NCBI GenBank assembly: GCA_028285345.1
Contig: JANQPT010000018.1
Span: 1 to 64,000, forward strand
Reading direction: 5' to 3'
From: Planctomycetales bacterium
GTDB lineage: Bacteria > Planctomycetota > Planctomycetia > Planctomycetales > Planctomycetaceae
Length of the DNA stretch: 64,000 nucleotides
The translations under genes were made by a program, and so were the position numbers. Under the pieces are notes generated by a model. It worked only from the letters and a program-made list of their open reading frames with translations, did not search any database and was not told where the DNA came from. Of the stretch, positions 36,474-44,042 are shown piece by piece (the first letter of the stretch is position 1; each line of letters begins with the position of its first letter).

Positions 36474-37880
36474 GGAAATCAATCCGGCCACAGGACTCCC
36501 CTGGCAGACTTTGTACGGACGACCCGTGTAGACGTCGGTCAGTTCGGCGTGCGGGTCGATCCCCAACAGGTGGTAAACTGTGGCGCCCAAGTCGACGGGA
36601 GGGACGGGGGCGGAGAGCACGGCCGCGGCGCGGTCGTCCGAGGCGCCGTAGACGGCTCCACCCTGAATTCCCGCGCCGGCCAGCACGGCGGAATAGACCC
36701 CGGGCCAGTGGTCGCGGCCGCCACGGTCGTTAATGCTGGGCGTGCGGCCGAACTCGCCGAGCCAGACGACCAAGGTCTCGTCGAGCTTTCCGGATCGGGA
36801 CAGATCCTCCAACAGAGCGGACAGCGCGCGGTCGACCGGCGGCAATTGCCAGTTTTTCAGGTTGCGAAAATTGTTGATGTGGTTGTCCCAGCCGATGTCG
36901 GTTCGCGGCGGTCCGTTGGGCCAATAGACGGTGACCAGCGGAACACCCGCCTCCACGAGCCGCCGCGCGAGGAGGACGCCTTGCCCGAAATTGTGCCGCC
37001 CGTAACGGTCGCGCAGGTCGTCGTCGACGGCCGTCAGATCAAAGGCGCGCTGGACCTTGGGAGAGGCGAGCATCGAGAACGCCTGTTGATATGCACCGTC
37101 GAGACCGCGTTGTTCGATCGTCCGATCCAAACGCTGCAGTTGCCCGTCCACAGAATCAAGCAAACTCCGCCGACGTCCCAAGCGTGCTGTCGGCAAGTCC
37201 GCCGGCAGATCGATTTCGGCGGGATGGAACTTTTCAAAGTTGGGATCTTCGACCGCTCCTTTATTCGGCACCGCGTTGACCATGAACGGGTCGAACTTCT
37301 GACCGAGAAATCCGCCATTTTGCCCGGGAATGACCTTGCCGGAGTTGCTGCGGAGCAGACACGGGAGCTGCACGTAACTGGGCAGGCCATTGTGCCGCGG
37401 TTGTAGGTGAGCTAACACGGCGCCGTAGTGCGGATTGTCGTTGCGAGCGGCGGTGACCACCGGATTGGCGTACGGATAGACATTGCCGGTCAAGCTGTCG
37501 TGAGCGACGCCGATGTGATCGCCGTTGTTGTGCGTCATCGAGCGAACGATTGTGTACTTGTCCGCTTGCCGGGCCAATCGAGGGAGGTGGTCGGTGATGA
37601 ACGTCCCGGGCACGGATGTGGGAATCGCGCCGAATTCACCGCGGGCCGGCGCGGGTGCGTCGGGCTTGGGATCGAACGTGTCCTGATGGGGCGGACCGCC
37701 CCACATGAAGAGCAAGATGCAGTGTTTGGCGCGGCCGAACGTGGCGGCGCCCGCAGCGGACTGCTCGGCTTGCAGATTGCGGGCCTTGAGGAGTTGGGGC
37801 AAGGCAAGCCCACAGCTTCCCAGTGAGCCGGCACGCAGAAATCGCCGGCGCGTTGTGCGAAATCCCCCCGGGTCAGGCAT
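36471..37880 (-). CDS. DUF1501 domain protein, Tat-exported
   Basis: A 469-residue member of the DUF1501 sulfatase-like family that is greatly expanded in planctomycetes. The N-terminus carries a twin-arginine signal (TTRRRFLRAGSLGSCGLALP). Alkaline-phosphatase-superfamily features follow: FMWGGPPHQDTFDPKP, SMTHNNGDHIG, and WLGEFGRTPSIN with GRDHWPG near the C-terminus. ATG 37880 has GGAGG upstream. These genes usually sit after a DUF1549/DUF1553 cytochrome-like gene, which is absent here. The function is unknown. Confidence 0.92.
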   Translation of the reverse strand: MPDPGGFRTTRRRFLRAGSLGSCGLALPQLLKARNLQAEQSAAGAATFGRAKHCILLFMWGGPPHQDTFDPKPDAPAPARGEFGAIPTSVPGTFITDHLPRLARQADKYTIVRSMTHNNGDHIGVAHDSLTGNVYPYANPVVTAARNDNPHYGAVLAHLQPRHNGLPSYVQLPCLLRSNSGKVIPGQNGGFLGQKFDPFMVNAVPNKGAVEDPNFEKFHPAEIDLPADLPTARLGRRRSLLDSVDGQLQRLDRTIEQRGLDGAYQQAFSMLASPKVQRAFDLTAVDDDLRDRYGRHNFGQGVLLARRLVEAGVPLVTVYWPNGPPRTDIGWDNHINNFRNLKNWQLPPVDRALSALLEDLSRSGKLDETLVVWLGEFGRTPSINDRGGRDHWPGVYSAVLAGAGIQGGAVYGASDDRAAAVLSAPVPPVDLGATVYHLLGIDPHAELTDVYTGRPYKVCQGSPVAGLIS

Positions 37881-38269
37881 GATAGCCTCCGCGAATCTTG
37901 CTGGCTCAAACGGTGGCCACATCAGCAGCGGCTGCGGCAGAAAACGCGCAACCGCCACGCGCAGTATATCAACGCCGGAGGGGGTCGACAACGACGGTCA
38001 ACAGTCCGGCTGTAACGGTTGTTCCAATTCTCGCAGCGCGTCTGTGGGGTGAATGCCGGCCGTTCGGCCCCCCTACTCCCCGGCAGCAGGCCACAAATCC
38101 GGTTCGACCGCAACAACCGACTTCCGGTCGTCGGGGGTCGCACGATTGATCGTTTTGAAATGGCCGGGTGAAACGGGTCAGTCCGAAAGTGATCAATACG
38201 ACGACGGACTGTCATGTTGACATCCACGATGCGCGAATGGCTTTTGGAACGGAATGGGCACTTCGATCC
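37881..38269. other. Divergent intergenic region
   Basis: 389 bases between the divergently transcribed DUF1501 and LRR/TPR lipoprotein genes. Both promoters should lie here, but I cannot assign hexamers with confidence. Small palindromes such as CCGACTTCCGGTCGTCGG are present. Confidence 0.45.
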
Positions 38270-39670
38270 ATGTGGAATCAAAACTTGTTCTCGAGTAAAT
38301 CCGTGGTGCTGGCCGCCTCGGTGGGAATTGCAGGGACGCTGGGGATTTGCGGATGCAAATCATCGCATCATGAGCAACCGTGCTGCAACACCTGCGCGCC
38401 GGTTGCACCGTATCAACACCAGGCGCCGCCGCCGGCAACTGCGCCTCAAGATACGGCGCCGCAGCCGGCACCCCCGTCGGACGAACCGACGATGGCCGAC
38501 ACTTACGAAGAGCCCACATCGATAGTGGCCGATACTGCTGCCCGGTTTGAAGCGATGGGTGGAATCGTCGAACTCGGCGGCAATGGTGAGATCAGCTTGC
38601 TCGATCTGTCGCAGACGAAAGCGGGCAACGCCGATTTGGAGGGCGGAACCGGCTTGGCCAACGTGAAGCAGTTGGACTTGAGTAACACGCAAGTTACGGA
38701 CGCCGCCCTGAGCAACCCGGCTTGGCTTCGCCAGCTGAAGCGGCTGTCATTGAACAATACGCTCGTGACGGACGCCGGACTTGGTTCGCTGTCGGACCTG
38801 CGCCAGCTGCAGTTGTTGTGGTTGAATGAAACAGCCGTCGGGGATGACGGACTGGCCCGCATCTCGGGATTGACGGGGCTTGAGTCGCTGGGATTGAACA
38901 AGACCGAAGTCACCGACGCCGGTTTGGCGCATCTGAAGAACATGAAGGACCTCAAGTATTTGCTGCTGGGGCAGACTGAAGTGACCGACGCGGGATTGCG
39001 GCATCTGCGCGGACTCTCGCAACTCAAAGGATTGAGCTTAGTCGGCTGCCCGGTGACTGAGGCGGGTGTCGCTCTGCTGAAGGAGGCGCTTCCGAATTGC
39101 CAGATCATCTTTGATGAGGAGGGCGATGCGGCGCAGGACGGTGGGGCGGACGATGAGACGAGCCTGATTCCCCGCCGATTGGATCTGCCGAACTATGTCG
39201 TCCACCACGCGCTGGGTCGAACGGCGGAAGATTCGCTTCCGACGGAGCGTCTACCCGGTTTTGCCGACCGCGGCGTGCACGACTCCGCCGATTCGGTTGA
39301 GATCACGCGGTACTATATCGGAATCGCACTGGCTGAGACAAACCGGATGGCGGCGGCGCTGCCGCTGCTGGCGGAGACGGTCGGCGAGGCGGCCGCGTAT
39401 TACAACATCGGCGTGCTAATGTGCAAAACCGGCCGCTGGGATCAAGGCGAGCGTCAATTCCAGACGGCGCTGGAGATCAACCCGAGTTTGACCTCCGCGC
39501 GCCGCTGGCTGAGCGAAATCGAATACGAACGATCGACGATCGTCTCGTACACAGAACCTTCCCGCGAGGAACCGCAACTTCCGCAACCGCTCAAGACGCA
39601 ATCCGACCGCCGCAGCGACCTTTCACCGGCACCGGTGGGGGTGTGGACGAAACTGTGGGATGACGAGTAG
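38270..39670 (+). CDS. Lipoprotein with leucine-rich repeats and TPR
   Basis: A 466-residue predicted lipoprotein: the lipobox ICGC follows VVLAASVGIAGTLG. A Pro/Ala-rich linker leads to about six leucine-rich repeats of the type LxxLxLNxTxVTDAGLxxL (residues about 115-270), then a C-terminal TPR pair (YYNIGVLMCKTGRWDQGERQ). The LRRs match the planctomycete LRR class with the recurring TDAGL signature. ATG 38270 is preferred for the lipoprotein leader; ATG 38237 is possible. Stop is TAG. Confidence 0.83.
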   Translation: MWNQNLFSSKSVVLAASVGIAGTLGICGCKSSHHEQPCCNTCAPVAPYQHQAPPPATAPQDTAPQPAPPSDEPTMADTYEEPTSIVADTAARFEAMGGIVELGGNGEISLLDLSQTKAGNADLEGGTGLANVKQLDLSNTQVTDAALSNPAWLRQLKRLSLNNTLVTDAGLGSLSDLRQLQLLWLNETAVGDDGLARISGLTGLESLGLNKTEVTDAGLAHLKNMKDLKYLLLGQTEVTDAGLRHLRGLSQLKGLSLVGCPVTEAGVALLKEALPNCQIIFDEEGDAAQDGGADDETSLIPRRLDLPNYVVHHALGRTAEDSLPTERLPGFADRGVHDSADSVEITRYYIGIALAETNRMAAALPLLAETVGEAAAYYNIGVLMCKTGRWDQGERQFQTALEINPSLTSARRWLSEIEYERSTIVSYTEPSREEPQLPQPLKTQSDRRSDLSPAPVGVWTKLWDDE

Positions 39671-39690
39671 GAGGGGAAGGACCGGCTCAC

Positions 39691-40218
39691 TCACGTTCGT
39701 TGGCGTAAGTTCTTCCAATCCTGCACCGTGATTGCCCAGCGCTCGTGGTCCCGCCACTGTCCGGCGACTTTGAGATATTTTGGAGAGAATCCTTCCAGGC
39801 GAAAGCCGCAACGTTGGACGAGGCACCGTGACGCTTCGTTATCGGGTTGCAGATTGGCTTCCAGGCGGTGCAGTCGCAACGGGCCGAACGCTTTGGCCAG
39901 GACGGCGGTCAGTCCCCGTGTCATGTAGCCGCAACCGTTGTGCGGCACCAGCGCGTAGTAGCCGAGATAGCCGGAACAGAAACAGCCGCGGACAATTTCA
40001 TTGATATGGATCGCGCCGGCCAGCTCGCCTTCAGCGGTGCAAATCCAATACCCGACGTGTGCGTCGCCGCGGAAGCGATTCAGACTTTCCCGCAGTTCCG
40101 TTTCAGTGCGCGGCGGACGCACAAATCTCCCGTGCAGCTTGCGGCTGCGGGCGACCGCCGCGAGAAACTCGGTCCTCCGACGCCAAGAGGGTTCTTCGAG
40201 TAGGGGGTATTTTCTCAT
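39691..40218 (-). CDS. GNAT acetyltransferase, RimJ/RimL-like
   Basis: A 175-residue GNAT-fold enzyme. The acetyl-CoA-binding segment is GYYALVPHNGCGYMTRGLTAV, close to the RimJ family's VxxxxxGxGxxT pattern, and HRLEANLQPDNEASRCLVQR and GFRLEGFSPKYLKVAGQW are the other RimJ hallmarks. RimJ-type proteins acetylate ribosomal protein N-termini, but the target of this one is not known. ATG 40218 is preferred; a TTG at 40284 would add 22 residues. Confidence 0.87.
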   Translation of the reverse strand: MRKYPLLEEPSWRRRTEFLAAVARSRKLHGRFVRPPRTETELRESLNRFRGDAHVGYWICTAEGELAGAIHINEIVRGCFCSGYLGYYALVPHNGCGYMTRGLTAVLAKAFGPLRLHRLEANLQPDNEASRCLVQRCGFRLEGFSPKYLKVAGQWRDHERWAITVQDWKNLRQRT

Positions 40219-40305
40219 GTCAGCCGGTTTTGAATAGAGCACTTCAACGTCTGCTTGAATCAGGCAAACCGACGGAGTAATCAATCGCTGTCATACGGTA
40301 CAGGT

Positions 40306-40334
40306 CTAGCAACAACAGAAGTCGTGTGTATAAT
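40306..40334 (+). promoter_or_regulatory. Candidate promoter of the recoding cassette
   Basis: A perfect -10 box TATAAT at 40329-40334 lies 17 bp from a weak -35 (CTAGCA, 40306-40311). It is 53 bp upstream of the PTH2-like ATG and inside a locally AT-rich stretch that stands out from the surrounding GC-rich sequence. Inference from sequence only. Confidence 0.5.
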
Positions 40335-40386
40335 ATCCGCAAGTGCTTGTCGATTTCTCACGCTTAAATAATTGAAAGGAGCAGTG

Positions 40387-40776
40387 ATGAAGAAAACTGG
40401 TTTCACGTAGGTATCGCAGGAGATTACCGACACTCCCTATGTCTACGCTTTCGTAAGGCGGGATATCTCCCGTACTCAGCAGGCTGTGCAAGCCTGCCAT
40501 GCGTGCATTGAAGCTGCACGCTCTCTGCTGACGCCAAGTGACGAGCATCCACGTCTCGTCCTCTGCAGCATCAAGTCCGAGCGCAGGTTATGGATTCTAC
40601 TTCATCGCCTGAAGCAGCTGGGAATCGCTCATCGATCCTTTCGCGAGCCTGATCTGCGCGGCCAGCTTACGGCTGTCGCAACCGGACCGGTTCGCGGCGA
40701 TCAACGCCGTAATTTCCGCCGGTATCAGTGTCTGCGCGACTCGGATCTAATTCCACAACCTCACGCGCCCAACTAG
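40387..40776 (+). CDS. PTH2-like protein gene interrupted by an in-frame UAG at codon 8
   Basis: AAAGGAG precedes the ATG at 40387; the first seven codons read MKKTGFT, then TAG (40408-40410), and the same frame continues for 121 codons to a second TAG. The downstream frame contains PTH2-like features: YVYAFVRRDISRTQQAVQAC with HACIEAARSLL (first strand and catalytic-loop helix), HPRLVLCSIKSERRL, and LTAVATGPV. PTH2 enzymes release tRNA from peptidyl-tRNA. No ATG, GTG or TTG occurs in frame between the UAG and a GTG at 40486; starting there would delete the first strand. So a full-length 129-residue product needs UAG readthrough. It could instead be a pseudogene. A tRNA reading UAG lies 0.5 kb downstream. 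Confidence 0.75.
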
Positions 40777-40842
40777 TCCGATCGGTATCGCGGTTGGACA
40801 TTCTCTGTAAATATCTCGACATCAACGAAAGCGAATTCAATC

Positions 40843-41244
40843 ATGCAAGACACTACCAAAGTATTCCAAAGCCGCTGGGGTTATCATCCTTGTGATCATG
40901 GCCTGTTCCTCAAGCTCAAGTATCTGCGCAAGTGCTACTGGCAGACGATTTATGATTTTCACCGCTGGCACCGCTGGTGGCGCAAGGAGGAGCAAAACCG
41001 TGTCGGAGCGGCACCCAAATACTGTCCGGTCTTCGTCGAAAACAAAACCTGGTACAAAGAGGTCCTCAGACACGGGCAACCGGCGGTCAAGCTGTATCCT
41101 CGAACCGTCGTGGACAACGGAGTATTGGAGTTGTACGAGACGGCGCGTCGGCCCCAGCCGGATCCTATCGCTCCATACGATGACCAGTTGCGACGTCGAA
41201 TCGAATCGATGTATGAGTCAGTAAAGGCACACATCGAGAAATGA
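40843..41244 (+). CDS. 133-residue protein of unknown function in the recoding cassette
   Basis: A compact protein rich in aromatic and basic residues: FQSRWGYHPCDHGLFLKLKY, LRKCYWQTIYDFHRWHRWWR, then a Lys/Arg-Pro-rich C-terminal half (KEVLRHGQPAVKLYP). It has no signal peptide or membrane helix. The two conserved-looking Cys/His sites (HPCDH, HRWHRW) could bind a metal or RNA (inference). It lies 66 bp after the PTH2-like frame and 39 bp before the CUA tRNA, so co-transcription of all three is likely. I recognise no family with a function. It ends with TGA, not TAG. Confidence 0.75.
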   Translation: MQDTTKVFQSRWGYHPCDHGLFLKLKYLRKCYWQTIYDFHRWHRWWRKEEQNRVGAAPKYCPVFVENKTWYKEVLRHGQPAVKLYPRTVVDNGVLELYETARRPQPDPIAPYDDQLRRRIESMYESVKAHIEK

Positions 41245-41250
41245 TCTGCG

Positions 41251-41277
41251 GCTCGCCGCCAATTTCGGGCGGTGAGC
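41251..41277 (+). other. Stable hairpin between the 133-residue gene and the tRNA
   Basis: GCTCGCCGCC and GGCGGTGAGC pair with one G-T wobble around a 7-base loop. It has no T-run, so it is more likely a messenger 3' end/processing structure or attenuator than an efficient intrinsic terminator. It separates the messenger part of the cassette from the tRNA, which begins 6 bases later. Confidence 0.6.
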
Positions 41278-41283
41278 TGATCA

Positions 41284-41357
41284 GCGTGCGTAGCTCAATG
41301 GCAGAGCCGGGGATTCTAAATCTCTGTGTTGTGCGGGTTCGAGTCCCGCCGCACGCA
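41284..41357 (+). tRNA. tRNA with CUA anticodon (amber-decoding, suppressor-type)
   Basis: A 74-nt cloverleaf: acceptor GCGTGCG/CGCACGC with 7 perfect pairs, then TA, D stem GCTC/GAGC with loop AATGGCA, anticodon stem GGGGA/TCTCT (two G-U pairs), loop TTCTAAA, variable region GTGTTGT, T stem GCGGG/CCCGC with loop TTCGAGT, and discriminator A. U8, A14, G18-G19, A21, U33, T54-T55-C56 and A58 are all in place. The anticodon at 41316-41318 is CTA, which pairs with UAG. A shifted loop giving TCT (Arg) would break two anticodon-stem pairs. CCA is not encoded. G1-C72, A73 and U35 fit lysine or tyrosine identity elements, but the amino acid is not determined. Confidence 0.9.
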
Positions 41358-41423
41358 TTGATTCAACCGTCGCACGGTTGTCAAAATGTGGTACTTCGGA
41401 GCGAAGCTCGCTAAATTAGCTAG

Positions 41424-42371
41424 ATGTCCAGCCTATCAGAAACCTCTATCGGAGCAGTCCCCGTGCAGAAACCTATCTTTGGTACTGCTGTTTTCGCTGT
41501 TGTAATTGCGTTTAGCACTTCAAGATGCGTCGCCGAGCGGCCGGTAAAATTCACCGCGGAATTGGATTGCATCCAAGTTCCGTCGAACACTGAACTCGGG
41601 AAATGTTCCGGGGTGGGTGTCGACGCGAAGGGGCAGGTATTTGTGTTGCATCGTGGGAAACATCCAATCCTCTGCTTCGACAAGACGGGGAAGTTTCTGC
41701 ACTCGTTCGGCGATGATTACATCGCCATGGGGCACGGGCTGAAGGTCGATGCGAAGGGTAACGTGTGGGCGACCTGCACCGAGCATCACATGGTGTACAA
41801 ATTCAGCGGCGACGGGAAATTGCTGCTCACATTAGGGCAGCTTGATCGGCCGGGGACCGGGACCGATCCGCCTCAGTTTGATCAACCGACCGACGTGGCG
41901 GTCGGACCGGGCGGGGAAATTTATGTCGCTGACGGTTATGGGAACAGCCGAATGGTCAAATTCAGTCCGCAGGGCAAGTTCCTCAGCGAGTGGGGCACAG
42001 CGGGTGACGAACCGGGGCAGTTTCATGCGCCGCATCAAGTCGATGTCGACCGCCAAGGACGGGTCATCGTTGCCGATCGTGACAACAACCGGCTGCAGGT
42101 TTTTGACAATCAAGGCAAGTTGCAGAAAGTCATCCCGATTGCGACACCCTTTGGGATCGTGATTGACTCCGACGGTGTGCTGTTTGTCTCCAGCGGCGAC
42201 AAGATCCATCAACTGGATAAATCGGGCGCAGTGTTGCGGTCCTGGGGGAGTGAGGGGAGCGGTCCGTTGCAGTTTAAGACCGCGCACCAGATCGCGATCG
42301 ACAAAGACGGGCATCTATTTGTTGCGGAAGTCGCCGGGCTGCGACTGCAGAAGCTCCGTCGCGACCGCTGA
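41424..42371 (+). CDS. Exported NHL/6-bladed beta-propeller protein
   Basis: A 315-residue protein with a short hydrophobic N-terminal segment (FGTAVFAVVIAFS) and then NHL-type repeats (GVGVDAKGQVFVLHRG; DVAVGPGGEIYVADGYGNSR; QVDVDRQGRVIVADRDNNRL; QIAIDKDGHLFVAEVAG). Six blades fit the length. Related proteins act as lyases (peptidyl-hydroxyglycine type) or binding propellers; nothing specific is evident here. No Shine-Dalgarno is visible at ATG 41424; GTG 41463 is an alternative. It is read in the same direction as the tRNA 66 bp upstream. Confidence 0.85.
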   Translation: MSSLSETSIGAVPVQKPIFGTAVFAVVIAFSTSRCVAERPVKFTAELDCIQVPSNTELGKCSGVGVDAKGQVFVLHRGKHPILCFDKTGKFLHSFGDDYIAMGHGLKVDAKGNVWATCTEHHMVYKFSGDGKLLLTLGQLDRPGTGTDPPQFDQPTDVAVGPGGEIYVADGYGNSRMVKFSPQGKFLSEWGTAGDEPGQFHAPHQVDVDRQGRVIVADRDNNRLQVFDNQGKLQKVIPIATPFGIVIDSDGVLFVSSGDKIHQLDKSGAVLRSWGSEGSGPLQFKTAHQIAIDKDGHLFVAEVAGLRLQKLRRDR

Positions 42372-42405
42372 ACCGCTCGACGGTTTCAAAGCGACGAACG
42401 ACCGC

Positions 42406-43599
42406 TCATGAGGCCGGTTGCAGTTCGGACAGCAATTCGCGCGTGCCGAGCAACTCGCGGGTTAAGCCCTCAACCAGACTGCTCTGAGTCGTGTCAGTCT
42501 TTGCGGCCTCCGGCAGAACTTCCCAGGTGTAGGTTTCGACCTCCAGGTGCGGCGGATAATCCAAGTCGGCGACCGACTGCAGTGCGTGGCGCAACTCTTG
42601 CCGCGTCGTTCGCAGCGGGCCGAGCGTCTCGGCGTCGACCGGGACGTGGAAGTGGACACGCCACCGCTGGGCCTCACGAAACGGGGGAGGCGGTTCCAAG
42701 GCGAGATCTTCGGTCAGGTCAATTTGATGCAAGACCTGGCCGGTCTTGGTCAACGCAAACGTCTGGTGCAAGTATCGCGGTTCGACATAGGCGGCCAGCG
42801 CCCGGCGGCCCGCTTCGTTTTCGGCGGGGTCGTCGAGTTGTATGGCGCAGGAGATGTGCAGCTTATTGATCCGAATGCCCGCCTCGTCGAGGGCCTGAAT
42901 CGAGCGGGGAACGTCTTCGAACTCGACGGCCTGATGGCAGACATCGTAGCAGACGCCCAGGTGCCGGCGGGCCGGTTCCCCGAGACCGGTGTCATCGGCG
43001 CGCGTCCACAATTGATTGAAGAAGGCGACGGTTTCAGCAGTCGTTTCCAGCAAACAAAACGGTTCCGGCTCGATCGCCAGACGAATCAGAGTTCCGGTGC
43101 GGCTGTAAATTTCGTCGAACTGTTTCGCTGTTTGTAATAACTGATCGAGACAGCTTTCGATGAATCCTTCGGGATGCTGAAATCCCTTAAACCCCAGCGG
43201 CACGGTGGAGATGCTGCCCTCGGTTTCCGGGGGGAGGAGTTCCGCCAAGATTTGTCCGCAAGCGATGGTGTAGTCTCGGCGCTCTGGCTGCGACCAATCG
43301 GGCAGGTAGACGTTTTCTTTGACGCGCCGGCTGTGGAAATCGCCGTAGGGAAATGCGTTCAGCGTATGGCAGGTTAAGTCATGCGTCTGCAATTTGTCCC
43401 GCAGTCCGACGACGGCTCGGGGATCCGCTGTGAGTTCCGCGATCACCGGCTGAGCCAGCCACAATCCCGCTGCGAGGGGTTGTCCGAATTGAGACTTCAG
43501 CGGCGCGGTGTATTCATCGAGCCCGTGTGCGACTTCCGCCAGCGAACGTCCGGGGTGGACGTTGGTGCAATAGCTGAGCGGGAGGGCGGAAATCGTCAT
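42406..43599 (-). CDS. eboE: EboE-like TIM-barrel protein
   Basis: A 397-residue protein with a sugar-phosphate-isomerase-like TIM barrel: LSYCTNVHPGRSLAEVAHGL at the N-terminus, HTLNAFPYGDFHSRRVKENVY, IEPEPFCLLE and YDVCHQAVEFEDV. These match the EboE family of the eboABCDEF cluster, linked to export or trafficking of isoprenoid-type metabolites in cyanobacteria and other bacteria. The other ebo genes are not in this window, so its pathway here is unclear. Metal-binding His/Glu/Asp residues of the family are retained. Confidence 0.85.
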   Translation of the reverse strand: MTISALPLSYCTNVHPGRSLAEVAHGLDEYTAPLKSQFGQPLAAGLWLAQPVIAELTADPRAVVGLRDKLQTHDLTCHTLNAFPYGDFHSRRVKENVYLPDWSQPERRDYTIACGQILAELLPPETEGSISTVPLGFKGFQHPEGFIESCLDQLLQTAKQFDEIYSRTGTLIRLAIEPEPFCLLETTAETVAFFNQLWTRADDTGLGEPARRHLGVCYDVCHQAVEFEDVPRSIQALDEAGIRINKLHISCAIQLDDPAENEAGRRALAAYVEPRYLHQTFALTKTGQVLHQIDLTEDLALEPPPPFREAQRWRVHFHVPVDAETLGPLRTTRQELRHALQSVADLDYPPHLEVETYTWEVLPEAAKTDTTQSSLVEGLTRELLGTRELLSELQPAS

Positions 43600-43891
43600 T
43601 CGCGGCGAGAATCTTCATAAGTCATTGAGCAGACGAGCGAAAAGACTCATGCTACCCGGTTGTCCTGCGGAATTCTATCGTGATAATTCAACGGGAGTCG
43701 ATGGGCCGGTGTGAGTTAAGATGATACAATTCTGAGACTTACGTGAGGCCCGAAAAGATATTCGTTCATTTGGTAGAAACTTTTGAGTTGGTGTGGGGTT
43801 TAATAATCGCAGAGGGGCTTCGAACATCATGGGGTGCCGTTGGAAGCGGCAATGATTGGTTTTTCAGACCGTATCGTGATTGCCAAGCTCC
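43600..43891. other. Intergenic gap upstream of the sigma factor operon
   Basis: About 290 bases with no coding-like frame, before the 93-bp repeat. The sigma-operon promoter may lie here or after the repeat; I cannot assign it. AT-rich words (TTTAATAATCG near 43798) are present. Confidence 0.45.
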
Positions 43892-43984
43892 TTACAACTG
43901 GTTTCAAAACCCTCCGGCGCGTGTCGCAGCCGCTTGAATGTGAGTGTGTTGAACAGGCGCAACCGGGTTTTGAAATTGGTTCAA
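43892..43984 (+). repeat. 93-bp inverted-end repeat, copy 4
   Basis: Runs from TTACAACTGGTTTCAAAACC to GGGTTTTGAAATTGGTTCAA. It lies 58 bp before the sigma factor start. This copy ends TTCAA instead of TTCTA, so it has lost the TAG-forming end. Confidence 0.88.
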
Positions 43985-44042
43985 GGGACGATTCGATCAG
44001 GTCAAATGGTCGGACCGTCCCCACGAGGAATGACACCGAGTT

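Noticed and set aside
40486-40776. A 96-residue gene starting at the GTG within the PTH2-like frame
   Set aside because: It would begin inside the first helix and delete the preceding strand, and it has no ribosome-binding site, whereas the upstream ATG has a strong one.
41284-41357. Reading the tRNA as tRNA-Arg (anticodon TCT) or as tRNA-Pyl
   Set aside because: Shifting the loop to give TCT breaks two of five anticodon-stem pairs. Pyl tRNA has one base between acceptor and D stems, a tiny D loop and a 3-nt variable region; this tRNA has two, seven and seven. No pylS or pylBCD genes are visible.
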